A DNA stretch of 64,000 nucleotides from Psychrobacillus sp. FSL H8-0483 (GCF_038637725.1 NZ_CP152052.1:727501-791500), one strand, 5' to 3'; positions 8,169 through 18,014 are shown, numbered from the stretch's first letter. The notes: generated by a model from the letters alone, not told the origin. Program-made: numbers and translations.

Positions 8169-10534
8169 TCTGTTTCGCCTCCATTAGTAGTATGCTGGTT
8201 AACTAAATTGGCAATCTCCATCGCGACGCCTTTCCCGATTCCATGAACCATTTTGGTAAAGAGTACAAGACCTTCACGTTCATATTGTCTCATCGGATCC
8301 TCTTGTGAATAGCTACGCATACCGATTCCTTCTTTTAGCTTATCCATCGCATCCATATGCTGCAACCAGTGACGATCTACTCTGCCAATTAAGTACAAAC
8401 GTAATTGTTCTTTCTCCGTTGCACGGCTCAACAGCTCCAATACCGTATCCTTATACACATCGATTTGTGCATTTACTTGCTTTTTCACTTCATCCATAGA
8501 AGGGGCTACATCCCAAGCAGGTAACGATGTACCAGGCATCGCATCTAAAAATACCTGACGAAGTGTTTGGAAATCGGCTTCCGTATGCTCACGTTCTTCA
8601 TCGAAGAAAAAGTTAATTTCATGTACAGGGAACTCTTTAATGAACGTAACAAAAGTTTCTTCTATCTGTTCACCATAAATTAAATGGTCACGAAGTTCAT
8701 AAATAGTCTTCCTCTGAACATTCAACACATTATCCAGCTTTAAATTGTACTCACGAACACTGTAACTTGCACCTTCGCAAATACGTTGTGTTCTAGTAAT
8801 AAATTCTTCCACCTTTTTATTTTGCACAAGCCCATCAGTTGCTGGTTTTACAGTAGCAACTAGCTTCTCTAGTTCTTCCCCAGCATAGCGCTTGAACATT
8901 TCATCCTCTAAAGAGATGAAAAACTCGGACATACCAGGGTCTCCTTGACGACCAGAACGACCTCTTAACTGATTATCAATACGGCGAGACTCATGCAGCT
9001 CTGTCCCGATAACATACAATCCGCCAAGTTCAGCCACACCTTCTCCTAGCATAATGTCCGTTCCACGGCCTGCCATATTCGTCGCAACTGTTACAGTACC
9101 TTTTTGACCTGCTAATGAAATAAGGGAAATTTCTTGGTCGATACTTTTCGCATTTAACACTTCATGAACAATACCTTCATGTTTTAAATACTTCGAAACT
9201 TCTTCCGATTGAATAATAGAAGTAGTACCGATTAACACAGGTTGCCCAGTCGTATGAAGTTCCTTCGTCTTCTCTGCTACAGCTTTATACTTATCTTCAA
9301 TTTTTGCATAAATACGATTAGGTAAGTCCTCACGAATAATTGGTCGATTAGTAGGTATTTTCATAACGTTCATCGCATATAATTCCTGGAACTCTTTTTC
9401 TTCTGTTTTCGCAGTACCTGTCATACCTGAAAGTAAAGGGTACATACGGAAATAGTTCTGAATGGTAATAGAAGCTTGTGTTTTGTTCTCTTCTGAAATA
9501 AGTAATCCTTCTTTTGCTTCAATTGCCTGGTGAAGGCCATTGGATAACGTTCGACCTTCCATGGGACGACCAGTGAACATATCAATTAGTAATACTTTGC
9601 CTTCTTTCACAATATAATCTACATCCCGGGCAAACATCATGCGTGCACGTAATGCTTGAATCATATAGTGATAGAGTGTTTGGTGATCCAAATCATATAA
9701 ATTATCAATAGAGAAGAAGCGTTCGATCAGTTCGATTCCTTCTTCGGAGTAGCTTACTGTCTTCGTTTCTAAGTCATAGTGAAAATGCTCATCCACTTTA
9801 AACGATTTTACAAGCTTTGCACAAAGAGTACTTAGCTGATCATGAACATCTGTTTTCCCTGCAATAATTAAAGGAGTTTTTGCTTCATCTATTAAAACAC
9901 TATCCACTTCATCAACTAAAGCAAAATGATACGGACGTTGCACACGAGAAGTGGCATTGTACGTCATATTGTCACGTAAAAAATCAAATCCAAATTCAGA
10001 ACCAATACCATATGTAATATCTGCTGCATAAGCGGTAGCCTTTTGACTCGGATCCATCATGGGTAATGTAATCCCAACAGACAAGCCTAAAAATTCGTGA
10101 ATTTGACCGATTAATTCACGGTCACGCTTCGCCAAATATTCATTCACGGTAATAACATGAACACCTTTGCCTTCTAAAGCGCGAAGATACGAGGGAAGAG
10201 AAGCAACTAATGTTTTCCCTTCACCAGTAGGCATTTCAGCGATATGGCCATCAGACAATACCATGCCTCCAATTAGTTGTACATCAAAATGACGCATGCC
10301 AAGCACGCGATCTGCAGCTTCCCGAATTACAGCAAACGCTTCAGGACGAATGGTTTCCACCTTTTCTCCTTGAGCAAGACGTTCTTTAAATTCAGAGGTT
10401 TTTGCTTGCAACTGCTCGTCTGTTAGAGCGCGAAGCGTATCACTCCAATTATCTATTTCTAGTAATTCCTTCTTATATAAATTCAATTTTTTTTCATCCA
10501 CCGATGGGAAAATTTTTTGCCAAAACAGAGCCAT
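8165..10534 (-). CDS. secA2: Accessory preprotein translocase ATPase SecA2
   Basis: ATP-driven motor that pushes a subset of proteins, here probably S-layer proteins, through SecYEG. From the chosen ATG (MALFWQK, preceded by AAGGAGA) it has 789 residues. Motor motifs: MPTGEGKTLVA (Walker A), VDEVDSVLIDEAKTPLIIAG (DEAD region), GRPMEGRTLSNGLHQAIEAKE, SGMTGTAKTEEKEF, TNMAGRGTDI and QLRGRSGRQGDPG. It ends NQHTTNGGETE and lacks the cysteine-rich zinc-binding tail of most SecA1 proteins, supporting assignment as SecA2. It is coupled to slaP and divergent from the first S-layer gene. A TATACT-like -10 lies upstream on this strand. Confidence 0.93.
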   Translation of the reverse strand: MALFWQKIFPSVDEKKLNLYKKELLEIDNWSDTLRALTDEQLQAKTSEFKERLAQGEKVETIRPEAFAVIREAADRVLGMRHFDVQLIGGMVLSDGHIAEMPTGEGKTLVASLPSYLRALEGKGVHVITVNEYLAKRDRELIGQIHEFLGLSVGITLPMMDPSQKATAYAADITYGIGSEFGFDFLRDNMTYNATSRVQRPYHFALVDEVDSVLIDEAKTPLIIAGKTDVHDQLSTLCAKLVKSFKVDEHFHYDLETKTVSYSEEGIELIERFFSIDNLYDLDHQTLYHYMIQALRARMMFARDVDYIVKEGKVLLIDMFTGRPMEGRTLSNGLHQAIEAKEGLLISEENKTQASITIQNYFRMYPLLSGMTGTAKTEEKEFQELYAMNVMKIPTNRPIIREDLPNRIYAKIEDKYKAVAEKTKELHTTGQPVLIGTTSIIQSEEVSKYLKHEGIVHEVLNAKSIDQEISLISLAGQKGTVTVATNMAGRGTDIMLGEGVAELGGLYVIGTELHESRRIDNQLRGRSGRQGDPGMSEFFISLEDEMFKRYAGEELEKLVATVKPATDGLVQNKKVEEFITRTQRICEGASYSVREYNLKLDNVLNVQRKTIYELRDHLIYGEQIEETFVTFIKEFPVHEINFFFDEEREHTEADFQTLRQVFLDAMPGTSLPAWDVAPSMDEVKKQVNAQIDVYKDTVLELLSRATEKEQLRLYLIGRVDRHWLQHMDAMDKLKEGIGMRSYSQEDPMRQYEREGLVLFTKMVHGIGKGVAMEIANLVNQHTTNGGETE

Positions 10535-10742
10535 TTGCCAGTCTCCTTTTTTATAAGTACTCAACAATTAATAAGTATAACATAATTTATAAGAAAAATT
10601 AAAATTGGTTAAACATGGCAAGGGAGGAATGAATTTTGTTTAAAAAGATTGTATTCCTTATATTTATCTATATAATGGTAATTAGAGTTCGACAAAAATG
10701 CTTAATTTTGGATATTTGTTTAATATGTTTCCAATAAAGTAA

Positions 10743-10771
10743 TTGACAGAATTCTATTACCAATTTATACT
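10743..10771 (+). promoter_or_regulatory. Strong SigA promoter of the first S-layer gene
   Basis: A perfect TTGACA (10743-10748), a 17-base spacer and TATACT (10766-10771). The transcript would have a leader of about 80 bases before the ATG. This fits a very highly expressed gene. Confidence 0.8.
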
Positions 10772-10788
10772 TTAATGTGTAGTTGATA

Positions 10789-10818
10789 ATCTATTAGCAT
10801 TTTGCCGTGTTAATAGAT
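10789..10818 (+). promoter_or_regulatory. 5' leader hairpin of the first S-layer mRNA
   Basis: ATCTATTA pairs with TAATAGAT, extended by GCA with TGT to about 11 base pairs around an 8-base loop. It is close to the predicted transcript start and well upstream of the AGAGGAGG ribosome site, so it could stabilise the mRNA 5' end rather than block translation. Confidence 0.5.
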
Positions 10819-10855
10819 TGCAAATTTATATTTACCTAGAGGAGGAAATTATTCA

Positions 10856-13800
10856 ATGGCTAACCAACCAACGAAGTATCGTAAATTTTTAGCTGGTGCA
10901 GCTTCAGCAGCATTAGTAGCAACAGCGGTAGTACCAACTGCATTAGCAGCAGAATTAACAGACATCAAAGGGAACACGCACGAAGCAGCAATCAAATCTT
11001 TAGTTGAAAAAGGCATCATTTCTGGATACCCAGATGGTACATTCCAACCTAACAAAGATTTAACTCGTTCTGACGTAGTTAAATTACTTGGTAAATGGTT
11101 AGAAACTTTAGGAGCAAAAGTTCCTGCAGATTACAAAACAGTTCAACGTTTCGACGATGTTCCTGTAACTGCTAACGAAGAGTTAGTAAAATACGCAGCT
11201 CTTGTTAAAGACAATGGCGTATTTGTAGGTAGCAACGGTAAATTACTTGCTGCAGACAAAATCTCTCGTGAAAACATGGCTCTTGTATTAGTTCGTGCTT
11301 TTGACGCAGTCAACAAAACAGAAATCGTAAAATATGTGAATGCTCAAACTTTCACTAAAGAAGTAACTGACTTAGCAGCTGCTAAAGAAGAAGCTCGTGA
11401 TGCAATCAATGTATTAGACTTCTTCAACATCACAACTGTTACTACATTCAACCCAAAAGGTAATGTAACTCGCGGTCAATTCTCTACTTTCCTTAACAAC
11501 TTGATCAAAACTGAAGTTCCAACTACTAACGCAACTAAAGTTGCATCAGTAAGTGCGACTAACCTAAAAGAAGTTACTGTAACTTTCGACGGTACAGTTG
11601 ATAAAGCATCTGCTGAAAACAAATCAGCTTATAACTTAAAACAAGATGGTACAACTTTAGGTCTTAAATCAGCTCGTTTACAAGCAGATGGTAAATCTGT
11701 AGTTCTTACATTAGATGCAAATCCACTTGTTAACCAAGAAGAGCACACACTTACAGTAACAAATGTAAAAACTACTGACAAAACTAAAACTGTATCTGCA
11801 AAAGACGTTGCGTTCACTCCAGTTGATGGTGCATTACCAACAGTTGAAAAAGTTGAAGGTCTTGGAAATAAAGCTGTCAAAATTACTTTCTCAGAACCAG
11901 TTAATATTAACTCTACAGTAGCTGGAACTTTCAAATTAGATGACAAAGCAGTTTCTGGTATTATTTCTGGTAACGGAACTCGCACTGTAATCGTTGAACT
12001 TTTCTCTACCCAAACTACTGGTAAACATACTCTTTCAATTAATAATCAAGTACAAGACTTTGCTGGCTATAAATTAGTTTCAACATCTGTAGATTTCGAT
12101 GTAGTTGAAGATGTAACAGCACCAACTGTAGTTGAAGTGAAGGATGTTACTCTTGAAGGTGCAACAGTTGTCTTCAGTGAAGATGTTAAAGATGGAGAAG
12201 CTCTTAAAGGTAGCAACTACTTCTGGATGAATGGTTCTACTAAACATGCAGCTAATGCAGTAACTGAAAAAATCGACGGAAAAACTTTCAAATTAACTTT
12301 CTCTGGCGACCATAAACTTCCTGCAGTAGCTACAGACTTGAATGTTACAAACGTTGTAGACTACAGTGGAAACAAAATTGCTGCTGATACAAAAGTAACA
12401 ATTAATCCAGTAATTGATCAAACTCGTCCTGAAGTTGTTAGTGCGATTTTTGCTGACACAAATGATTCTTTGACTCTTACATTCAATAAAAATATTAATC
12501 CAGCATCATTTAAAGTTGGAAATGTTGTATTAAAAGATGAAGATGGTAAAGCAGTAACTGGCTATGGTTACACAATCACTGAAGCTGCTTCAACTTCAAG
12601 TCGTACTCTAACTGTAAACTTCTCTGAAGCTCTTGATGCGGGAACATATACATTTGAGTTAAGTGGTATCCAAGATACTACAACATTAAAAAATACTGCA
12701 CTTCCAATTGTAGAAAAAATCGTTGTTGAAGATGTTGCTAAACCAAGTGTTACTTCAGTAACTGGTGACGGAAATGTATACTATGTAAACTTCAGCAAAG
12801 ACATGGATACTTCTTCTCAATATTCAGTATTAAATCCTGAAAACTATTATGTGAAATATGTACAAAATAACGTTACTAAAGTTGGTAAACTACCAGCGAG
12901 CACAAACCTTACACCGGTTAATGGAAACAAAGGAGTTATTATCACTCTTCCGTCTTCAGTAACAAGTTTACAAGAAATCACAATTCAAGGTGTTAAAGGT
13001 GCTAATGGAGAATATATAAATGGATTCTCGGATAAATTCTCTGTTAATGATGCTAATCCATTAAAACGAATCACTAACAGCTTTGATGTAGTAAGAGTAC
13101 ATGCTACTGCTACAAACAAATTATTGGTTAAATTCAACCAACCAGTTAGCTCAATTGATAAATCTCAATTTACTTTATCAAATGGTGTAACTGTATCAGA
13201 CTATGCAATCCAAGCTGACAATACTTTAGTTGAACTAACACTTAGTGGTACAGTATCTCAAGATGCAGTTGAAACAATTAGTTTCACTGATACAGCTGCT
13301 AGAAACTTAGTAGATAAAAAAGTTACTTTAGGAACAGCGGTTAACATTGAAGATTCGATTGCACCTTCAATTGTTAGAAACAGTGCAGATAATATTGCAG
13401 TTGTAACTGTTGCAGATGCTCTTGATACTGCAGGTTTAGAAGCTGTAACTACTTCAGGAGACACTACAGTTGAAGTAAACTTCGGTGAAAATATCACTGT
13501 TAAAAATGCTTCAAATCTAATTAATAACTTTAGTGTTTTCCAAGCAAATGGTCTTGAATTAGAATACGGTGTTGGTGGAGATTACACAGTTGCTACTGAT
13601 GCAAATGGATTCACACTAAATTTCTCTAATTCTTCATATGCTGGCGTAGTATACATCACATTCGACAACGCTAATGGTAACGTAGTTGATGCATCAGCTG
13701 TTAAAACATCTGATGGTACTGCTACTACAGCTCTTGCAGCTAAAGGATTTAATACTCGTACAGAAGGAGTTCCTGTATCAGTTTCAGTTTCTGCAGTATC

Positions 13801-14209
13801 TGATGCTACAGCTGCTAATGCAGTTAAAGCACAAATCACTGCTGCTACTACTCAAGCACAAATTGAAGCTGCAAGAACAGCATTTGCTGGTCTAACAGCT
13901 GCTCAAAAATTATTAGTTACAAATGAATCAGATCTACAAACTAAAGAACAAGGTTTAGTTAATGCTGTTGCAGCTGGAATAACAACATTTGCTCCAGCAG
14001 CTGCTGCCGCAGGAACAGTTGCTTTACCAACTGTTCCAACTGGTTATACAATTGCAGTAAACACTACATCTGCTGCAGCAGTTTACGATACAGCTGGTAA
14101 ATTACAAACAACTGGTTCATCAAACGTTGTTTACACTGTAACACATACTGCTTCACTTAAAACAACAGATACTGTTTCAATTGCAGTTGCTGTTACTGTT
14201 ACTCCTTAA
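10856..14209 (+). CDS. Major S-layer protein paralogue A (three SLH plus Ig-like domains)
   Basis: Secreted S-layer subunit of 1117 residues. The signal peptide ends ALA at residue 31, with KYRKFLAGAASAALVATAVV before it. Three SLH domains cover about residues 33-215 (GYPDGTFQPNKDLTRSD, KISRENMALVLVRAF, FNPKGNVTRGQFSTFL). Then come repeated Ig-like modules with the pattern APTVVEVKDV, VTFD/VTFS and TFKLTFSG, ending with a helical Ala/Gln-rich segment (about residues 985-1040) and a final beta module. Codon choice is strongly biased (GGT, CGT, AAC, GAA, GTA), as in abundant proteins, and differs from nearby genes. The ribosome site is GAGGAGG. The N-terminal 215 residues are nearly the same as in the gene 4.65 kb downstream. 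SecA2/SlaP encoded just upstream is the likely exporter. Confidence 0.9.
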   Translation: MANQPTKYRKFLAGAASAALVATAVVPTALAAELTDIKGNTHEAAIKSLVEKGIISGYPDGTFQPNKDLTRSDVVKLLGKWLETLGAKVPADYKTVQRFDDVPVTANEELVKYAALVKDNGVFVGSNGKLLAADKISRENMALVLVRAFDAVNKTEIVKYVNAQTFTKEVTDLAAAKEEARDAINVLDFFNITTVTTFNPKGNVTRGQFSTFLNNLIKTEVPTTNATKVASVSATNLKEVTVTFDGTVDKASAENKSAYNLKQDGTTLGLKSARLQADGKSVVLTLDANPLVNQEEHTLTVTNVKTTDKTKTVSAKDVAFTPVDGALPTVEKVEGLGNKAVKITFSEPVNINSTVAGTFKLDDKAVSGIISGNGTRTVIVELFSTQTTGKHTLSINNQVQDFAGYKLVSTSVDFDVVEDVTAPTVVEVKDVTLEGATVVFSEDVKDGEALKGSNYFWMNGSTKHAANAVTEKIDGKTFKLTFSGDHKLPAVATDLNVTNVVDYSGNKIAADTKVTINPVIDQTRPEVVSAIFADTNDSLTLTFNKNINPASFKVGNVVLKDEDGKAVTGYGYTITEAASTSSRTLTVNFSEALDAGTYTFELSGIQDTTTLKNTALPIVEKIVVEDVAKPSVTSVTGDGNVYYVNFSKDMDTSSQYSVLNPENYYVKYVQNNVTKVGKLPASTNLTPVNGNKGVIITLPSSVTSLQEITIQGVKGANGEYINGFSDKFSVNDANPLKRITNSFDVVRVHATATNKLLVKFNQPVSSIDKSQFTLSNGVTVSDYAIQADNTLVELTLSGTVSQDAVETISFTDTAARNLVDKKVTLGTAVNIEDSIAPSIVRNSADNIAVVTVADALDTAGLEAVTTSGDTTVEVNFGENITVKNASNLINNFSVFQANGLELEYGVGGDYTVATDANGFTLNFSNSSYAGVVYITFDNANGNVVDASAVKTSDGTATTALAAKGFNTRTEGVPVSVSVSAVSDATAANAVKAQITAATTQAQIEAARTAFAGLTAAQKLLVTNESDLQTKEQGLVNAVAAGITTFAPAAAAAGTVALPTVPTGYTIAVNTTSAAAVYDTAGKLQTTGSSNVVYTVTHTASLKTTDTVSIAVAVTVTP

Positions 14210-14217
14210 TTGAATTT

Positions 14218-14250
14218 AAGAGCCAGAGTTTCTAACTCTGGCTCTTTTCT
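14218..14250 (+). terminator. Terminator of S-layer gene A
   Basis: A 13-base-pair stem, AAGAGCCAGAGTT with AACTCTGGCTCTT, a 3-base loop and TTTTCTT tail, 8 bases after the stop codon. Confidence 0.92.
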
Positions 14251-14393
14251 TATGTACGCAGAGCAAGGGCCTAGTATCTTAAAGTCAGGTATTAAGTTCG
14301 GGTGCGAGGTTCTAACACAGTTATTGGGTACTAGGTTATAATAAAATTCAGACAATTACATTATGTTGATTAAATTTAATGCTTGAATGAGAG

Positions 14394-14436
14394 AAAGCCT
14401 TGTGGAGAGAGATCTCTGCAGGGCTTTTCTTTTGCC
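14394..14436 (+). terminator. Second terminator-like hairpin after S-layer gene A
   Basis: AAAGCCTTGTGGAGAGA pairs imperfectly with TCTCTGCAGGGCTTT, followed by TTCTTTT. A related GTGGAGAGA element occurs after S-layer gene B near 18181. Confidence 0.6.
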
Positions 14437-14500
14437 ATTAATCTGTATTTAATGACTTTTCAACTATTTATATTATTTAGAAGGATAGTATTTATTACTA

Positions 14501-14530
14501 AGCCCTAACTCTTTAAGTTGAGTTAGGGCT
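14501..14530. repeat. CCCTAACTC hairpin, repeated after both S-layer genes
   Basis: AGCCCTAACTC pairs with GAGTTAGGGCT. The same hairpin and following bases (TTTCTATTT then AGAGGAA) recur at 18426-18452 behind S-layer gene B (TTTCTATTT then GAGGAGGAA), so the 3' flank appears to have been copied along with the gene. Confidence 0.6.
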
Positions 14531-14890
14531 ATTTCTATTTTAGAGGAACACATTTTCGACAATTCATTTGTAAGGAATTAGATTTGAACTTTAGTGGAAT
14601 AATAAAGGAATAGCATGTAGAAACTTCACAAGGTATTTTTGTTGGAATCGAATCAAAAGAATAATGTAGTTTTTGTGATGTTGTTACAATGTAAATGGAG
14701 AATTATGTATCTACATTGTTTAAAGTTGGGTTGTGAATAGTTTAGGGTACCAACTTCTAATACACGTCTGAGAGTTCTATTCAAATGCATTGTGGAGAGA
14801 AGAAGTAGGAAAGATTGTAGAAAAAATGCTATTTAAGTTAGTGACAGAAGGGTTTTTTTATAAATAAGTCGAACTTAATAGCATAAGATA
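14531..14890. other. Intergenic region, probably decayed
   Basis: No reading frame with coding character. A GTGGAGAGA string near 14782 resembles the elements behind the S-layer genes. Nothing else is recognisable. Confidence 0.4.
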
Positions 14891-15103
14891 TTAATAGGTA
14901 TTAGTGTACATAATCGAACTTCCATCTTGAAATGCTCTTGTAGCTGTTGGATTAATGTAGTCAATGTAGGGAGTTTTTTTAAAAGAAGCTGCAATTCGCA
15001 TATCGTCAATTAGTATTGGACAGACGCCGCCAACGTGATTTGTAAATGCATTGAAAGCTTCTATAAAAGAACGTCCGTTGAACATTCCAGTTATAAGTTT
15101 CAA
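14891..15103 (-). CDS. Small hypothetical ORF or gene remnant
   Basis: A 70-residue frame from a TTG start, with natural-looking composition and codon use (for example GGVCPILIDDMRIAASF and PTATRAFQDGSS). No ribosome site is visible at the TTG, and a hairpin with a T-rich tail on the same strand lies just upstream. I do not recognise the sequence; it may be the C-terminal remnant of a longer gene. Confidence 0.3.
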   Translation of the reverse strand: MKLITGMFNGRSFIEAFNAFTNHVGGVCPILIDDMRIAASFKKTPYIDYINPTATRAFQDGSSIMYTNTY

Positions 15104-15128
15104 GAATTAGTAAAAACGAGAAAAAAGT

Positions 15129-15154
15129 CCTCTGTGTTTGTCGAATCACAGAGG
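15129..15154 (-). terminator. Hairpin with a T-rich tail on the minus strand
   Basis: CCTCTGTG pairs with CACAGAGG around a 10-base loop. On the minus strand it is followed by ACTTTTTTCTC. It lies upstream of the small minus-strand frame, so it is either an attenuator or the end of an antisense transcript. Confidence 0.4.
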
Positions 15155-15222
15155 AATTTCTGTTCTGTCAATGGTAATTCATGTTATACTGGTTTCAAAG
15201 AGTAGTGGCAGGAACGTTCCCT

Positions 15223-15339
15223 ATGTCGACTTCCAAACCTGCAGAAAATATAGCAGCAGAAGATATTACAGTAGTAGAGGACTCAATTCTACCAGTAGAA
15301 CCTGAATTAAATAGACATGTGAGATCCAGCGGCAATTAG
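15223..15339 (+). CDS. Possible 38-residue acidic small protein
   Basis: ATG frame encoding MSTSKPAENIAAEDITVVED and a further 18 residues. It is preceded by an extended -10 (TGTTATACT, ending at 15190) and a weak GGCAGGA site, and followed at once by a terminator-like hairpin. Promoter, frame and terminator in one compact unit favour a real transcript, but the peptide could also be a scrap of a decayed surface protein. No family is recognised. Confidence 0.3.
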   Translation: MSTSKPAENIAAEDITVVEDSILPVEPELNRHVRSSGN

Positions 15340-15359
15340 CCTCTGGATCTTTCTTTTAT
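15322..15359 (+). terminator. Terminator after the small acidic frame
   Basis: AGATCCAG pairs with CTGGATCT across 13 bases, followed by TTCTTTT. The left arm overlaps the end of the small frame. Confidence 0.6.
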
Positions 15360-15384
15360 GTGGTATTATTACCATAATTTCGCA

Positions 15385-15480
15385 TTAGACTTTACTAAAT
15401 ACTGGTCTTATACTAATTTAGTAGGTGTTATTTCTACATAAGTAGGACCAACTTTACTAAATAATAGTTTACTAATTTAT
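15385..15480 (+). promoter_or_regulatory. Promoter and repeated TTTACTAAAT boxes of S-layer gene B
   Basis: TTAGAC (15385-15390), 18 bases, TATACT (15409-15414). TTTACTAAAT occurs at 15391-15400, overlapping the spacer, and again at 15453-15462, with a variant TTTACTAATT at 15468-15477. The complement AATTTAGTA at 15415-15423 makes ACTAAAT/ATTTAGT an inverted pair around the -10. This arrangement suits a regulator binding site. S-layer gene A has no matching boxes. Confidence 0.45.
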
Positions 15481-15506
15481 ATTTACCAATTAGGAGGAAA
15501 TCATCC

Positions 15507-18014
15507 ATGGCCAACCAATCTACGAAATACCGCAAATTTTTAGCTGGTGCAGCTTCAGCAGCATTAGTAGCTTCAGCGGTAGTACCAACTGCATTAGCAG
15601 CAGAATTAACAGACATCAAAGGGAACACGCACGAAAAAGCAATCAAATCTTTAGTTGATGCAGGTATCATTAAAGGATATCCAGATGGTACATTCAAACC
15701 AAACCAAGAACTAACTCGTAATAACGTAGTTAAAATGCTTGGTAAATGGTTAGAAACTTTAGGAAAAGCAGTTCCTGCAGATTACAAAACAGTTCAACGT
15801 TTCGACGATGTTCCATTAACTGCTGACGATGAGTTATTAAAATATGCAGCTCTTGTTAAAGACAATGGCGTATTCAATGGTAGCAACGGTAAATTACTTG
15901 CTGCAGACAAAATTTCTCGTGAAAACATGGCTCTTGTTTTAGTTCGTGCTTTTGACGCAGTAAATGAATCAGATCTAGTAAGCTATGTGAATGATCAAAC
16001 TTTCACTAAAGAAGTAACTGACTTAGCAACTGCAAAAGCTGAAGCTCAACCATTCATCAATGTTTTAGATTTCTTCAACATCACAACTGCAACTACATTC
16101 AACCCGAAAGGTAATGTAACTCGCGGTCAATTCTCTACTTTCCTTAACAACTTAATCAACACTGAAGCTCCTGTAACAACTCCAGAAGTTGTTTCAGTAA
16201 GTGCGATTAACGCTAAACAAATCGAAGTTAAATTTAACAAAGCTGTTGATACTGCAACAGTTATCAACGCTGCTGATAAAGCTTTGAAAGGTATCACTGT
16301 TTCAGGAGTATCTGCAACATATACTGCAAAACTAAGCGAAGACAAAAAAATTCTTACGATTACTGCAAGCACATCGCTTGATGGAAAAGATTTAATTGTT
16401 GACCTACCAAAAGAAACAGTTAAGGATGAAAAAGGTGAATTTGTTACTTCTCACCTAGTTAAATTATCAGTTAAAGATACTGTTGCACCAAGTATTCTTG
16501 CAACTGAGGCTGTTAACGCTTCAACAGTAAAGGTTAATTTCTCTGAGCCTATGTCTTCTGTACCAACTCCTTCTTTCAAATATGCAGATGGTACAACAGC
16601 AAACGTAACATTCACTTTGGATGCTTCAGGTGAGTTCGGTACACTTGATCTAACAAATGCGGTTGCTAAGAAAGATGTAACAGTAGGATTCATTGGTGCA
16701 AAAGATATCGCTGGAAACCTAATTTCACCAAATCCATCTAGTGTTACAGTTCAAAAAGGTGACAAAGACGGAGTAGCTCCTTCAGTTGTTTCACTTGACG
16801 CTTTAGCTCCAAACAAAACTGTAATTAAGTTCTCTGAAAAAGTAAATGGTCTTGAAGCTTCTGATTTCACTGGACTAACTGTATCAGATGTTAAACAAGA
16901 TTCGACTGATAAAACAAAATATGTGTTGACTCACACTTCTGTAACAGGACTTAATTCAGTTAGCCTAAATGCAAGTGCTGTATCTGATTTCTCAGGTGAA
17001 CAAAACGTTGTATTCACAAAAATCCTTGATTACAAAGCTGACACTGTAGCACCTTCACTATCAAGCGCAGTTGTTTCTAAAGACGCTAAAGATGGTAAAG
17101 AGTATCTAACTCTTACTTTCAATAAAGATGTAACAGTACTTGGAGATATCACTCTAGCAGGTACGGAGCGTAAAGATGGAGTTTCCACTGATGTAACTGA
17201 TGTGAAAATTTCAAAAGCTAGTTTAACTGGAGTTGATGGATCTACTTCTGTTTACAAAGTAGCTCTTGCGGATGTTGCAAATGTTAAATCTGATGCTTCT
17301 TATGTATTAACTCTTCCAAAAGAAGTAGTGGAAAACATTTCTGGTGTTAAGAATGTTGCACAAACTAATGCTATCAGTTTCACTCGTACAACTGATTCTA
17401 ATACATTAGCACAGTCAGTTAAAACAATTACTCCAAGTCTAACTGATAATAATGTAGTAACAGTAGAATTTAACCAAGCTTTCGATGTTGCTTCTGCTGA
17501 AAATGCAGCAAACTACACTATTGATGGTGCAGTTGTTAAACAAGCAATAAACAAAGATGCAAACAAAAAAGTAGTTACATTGATTCTTGAGACTGGGAAA
17601 ACAACTTTCTCTGGAGAACGTAATATTTCAATCAGTGGCGTAAAAACTGCTGCTGGTGTTTCAATGGAAAAAGCACATTCAGATAAAGTAACATTAACAG
17701 AAAATGTTGCTCCTAGCGTAGTATCGGCAGTTCTTTCAGTTGATCTTAAAACAATCGTTGTTACATTTAGTGAAAACCTTGATGCGTTAACAGCAGGTGA
17801 TGATCTAGAAGTATTCAAAGGAACTGACACTGCTGCTCTTGTAGAAGATGCCGTAGCAGTAGAAAAAATTGTTGATAATAAGTTGACAATTACTTTGAAA
17901 GATCCTGTAACTACTCTTGATCTTAAAGTTAAAGCCTCTTCTACACTTGATTTAGCTGATACAAACAAGAACCTTGTTGTATTCCCTGCAAGTGTAAATG
18001 TAACTTCTAACTAA
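15507..18014 (+). CDS. S-layer protein paralogue B (three SLH plus Ig-like domains)
   Basis: Secreted S-layer-type protein of 835 residues, paralogous to the gene upstream. Signal peptide and three SLH domains (about residues 1-215) are nearly identical to paralogue A, including a stretch of about 60 identical bases around the signal-peptidase site. After residue 215 the two diverge, although both use Ig-like modules (for example KTVIKFSEKVNGLEASDF, TIVVTFSENLDALTAGDD). Codon bias is as strong as in A. The ATG follows TAGGAGGAAA. The separate promoter with repeated boxes suggests different regulation, perhaps an alternative S-layer for another growth state, as with sap/eag in B. anthracis; this is inference. 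Confidence 0.88.
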   Translation: MANQSTKYRKFLAGAASAALVASAVVPTALAAELTDIKGNTHEKAIKSLVDAGIIKGYPDGTFKPNQELTRNNVVKMLGKWLETLGKAVPADYKTVQRFDDVPLTADDELLKYAALVKDNGVFNGSNGKLLAADKISRENMALVLVRAFDAVNESDLVSYVNDQTFTKEVTDLATAKAEAQPFINVLDFFNITTATTFNPKGNVTRGQFSTFLNNLINTEAPVTTPEVVSVSAINAKQIEVKFNKAVDTATVINAADKALKGITVSGVSATYTAKLSEDKKILTITASTSLDGKDLIVDLPKETVKDEKGEFVTSHLVKLSVKDTVAPSILATEAVNASTVKVNFSEPMSSVPTPSFKYADGTTANVTFTLDASGEFGTLDLTNAVAKKDVTVGFIGAKDIAGNLISPNPSSVTVQKGDKDGVAPSVVSLDALAPNKTVIKFSEKVNGLEASDFTGLTVSDVKQDSTDKTKYVLTHTSVTGLNSVSLNASAVSDFSGEQNVVFTKILDYKADTVAPSLSSAVVSKDAKDGKEYLTLTFNKDVTVLGDITLAGTERKDGVSTDVTDVKISKASLTGVDGSTSVYKVALADVANVKSDASYVLTLPKEVVENISGVKNVAQTNAISFTRTTDSNTLAQSVKTITPSLTDNNVVTVEFNQAFDVASAENAANYTIDGAVVKQAINKDANKKVVTLILETGKTTFSGERNISISGVKTAAGVSMEKAHSDKVTLTENVAPSVVSAVLSVDLKTIVVTFSENLDALTAGDDLEVFKGTDTAALVEDAVAVEKIVDNKLTITLKDPVTTLDLKVKASSTLDLADTNKNLVVFPASVNVTSN

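Noticed and set aside
10856-15722. S-layer repeat as an assembly duplication
   Set aside because: The paralogues differ in promoter, scattered third bases and everything after residue 215, so they are real separate genes.
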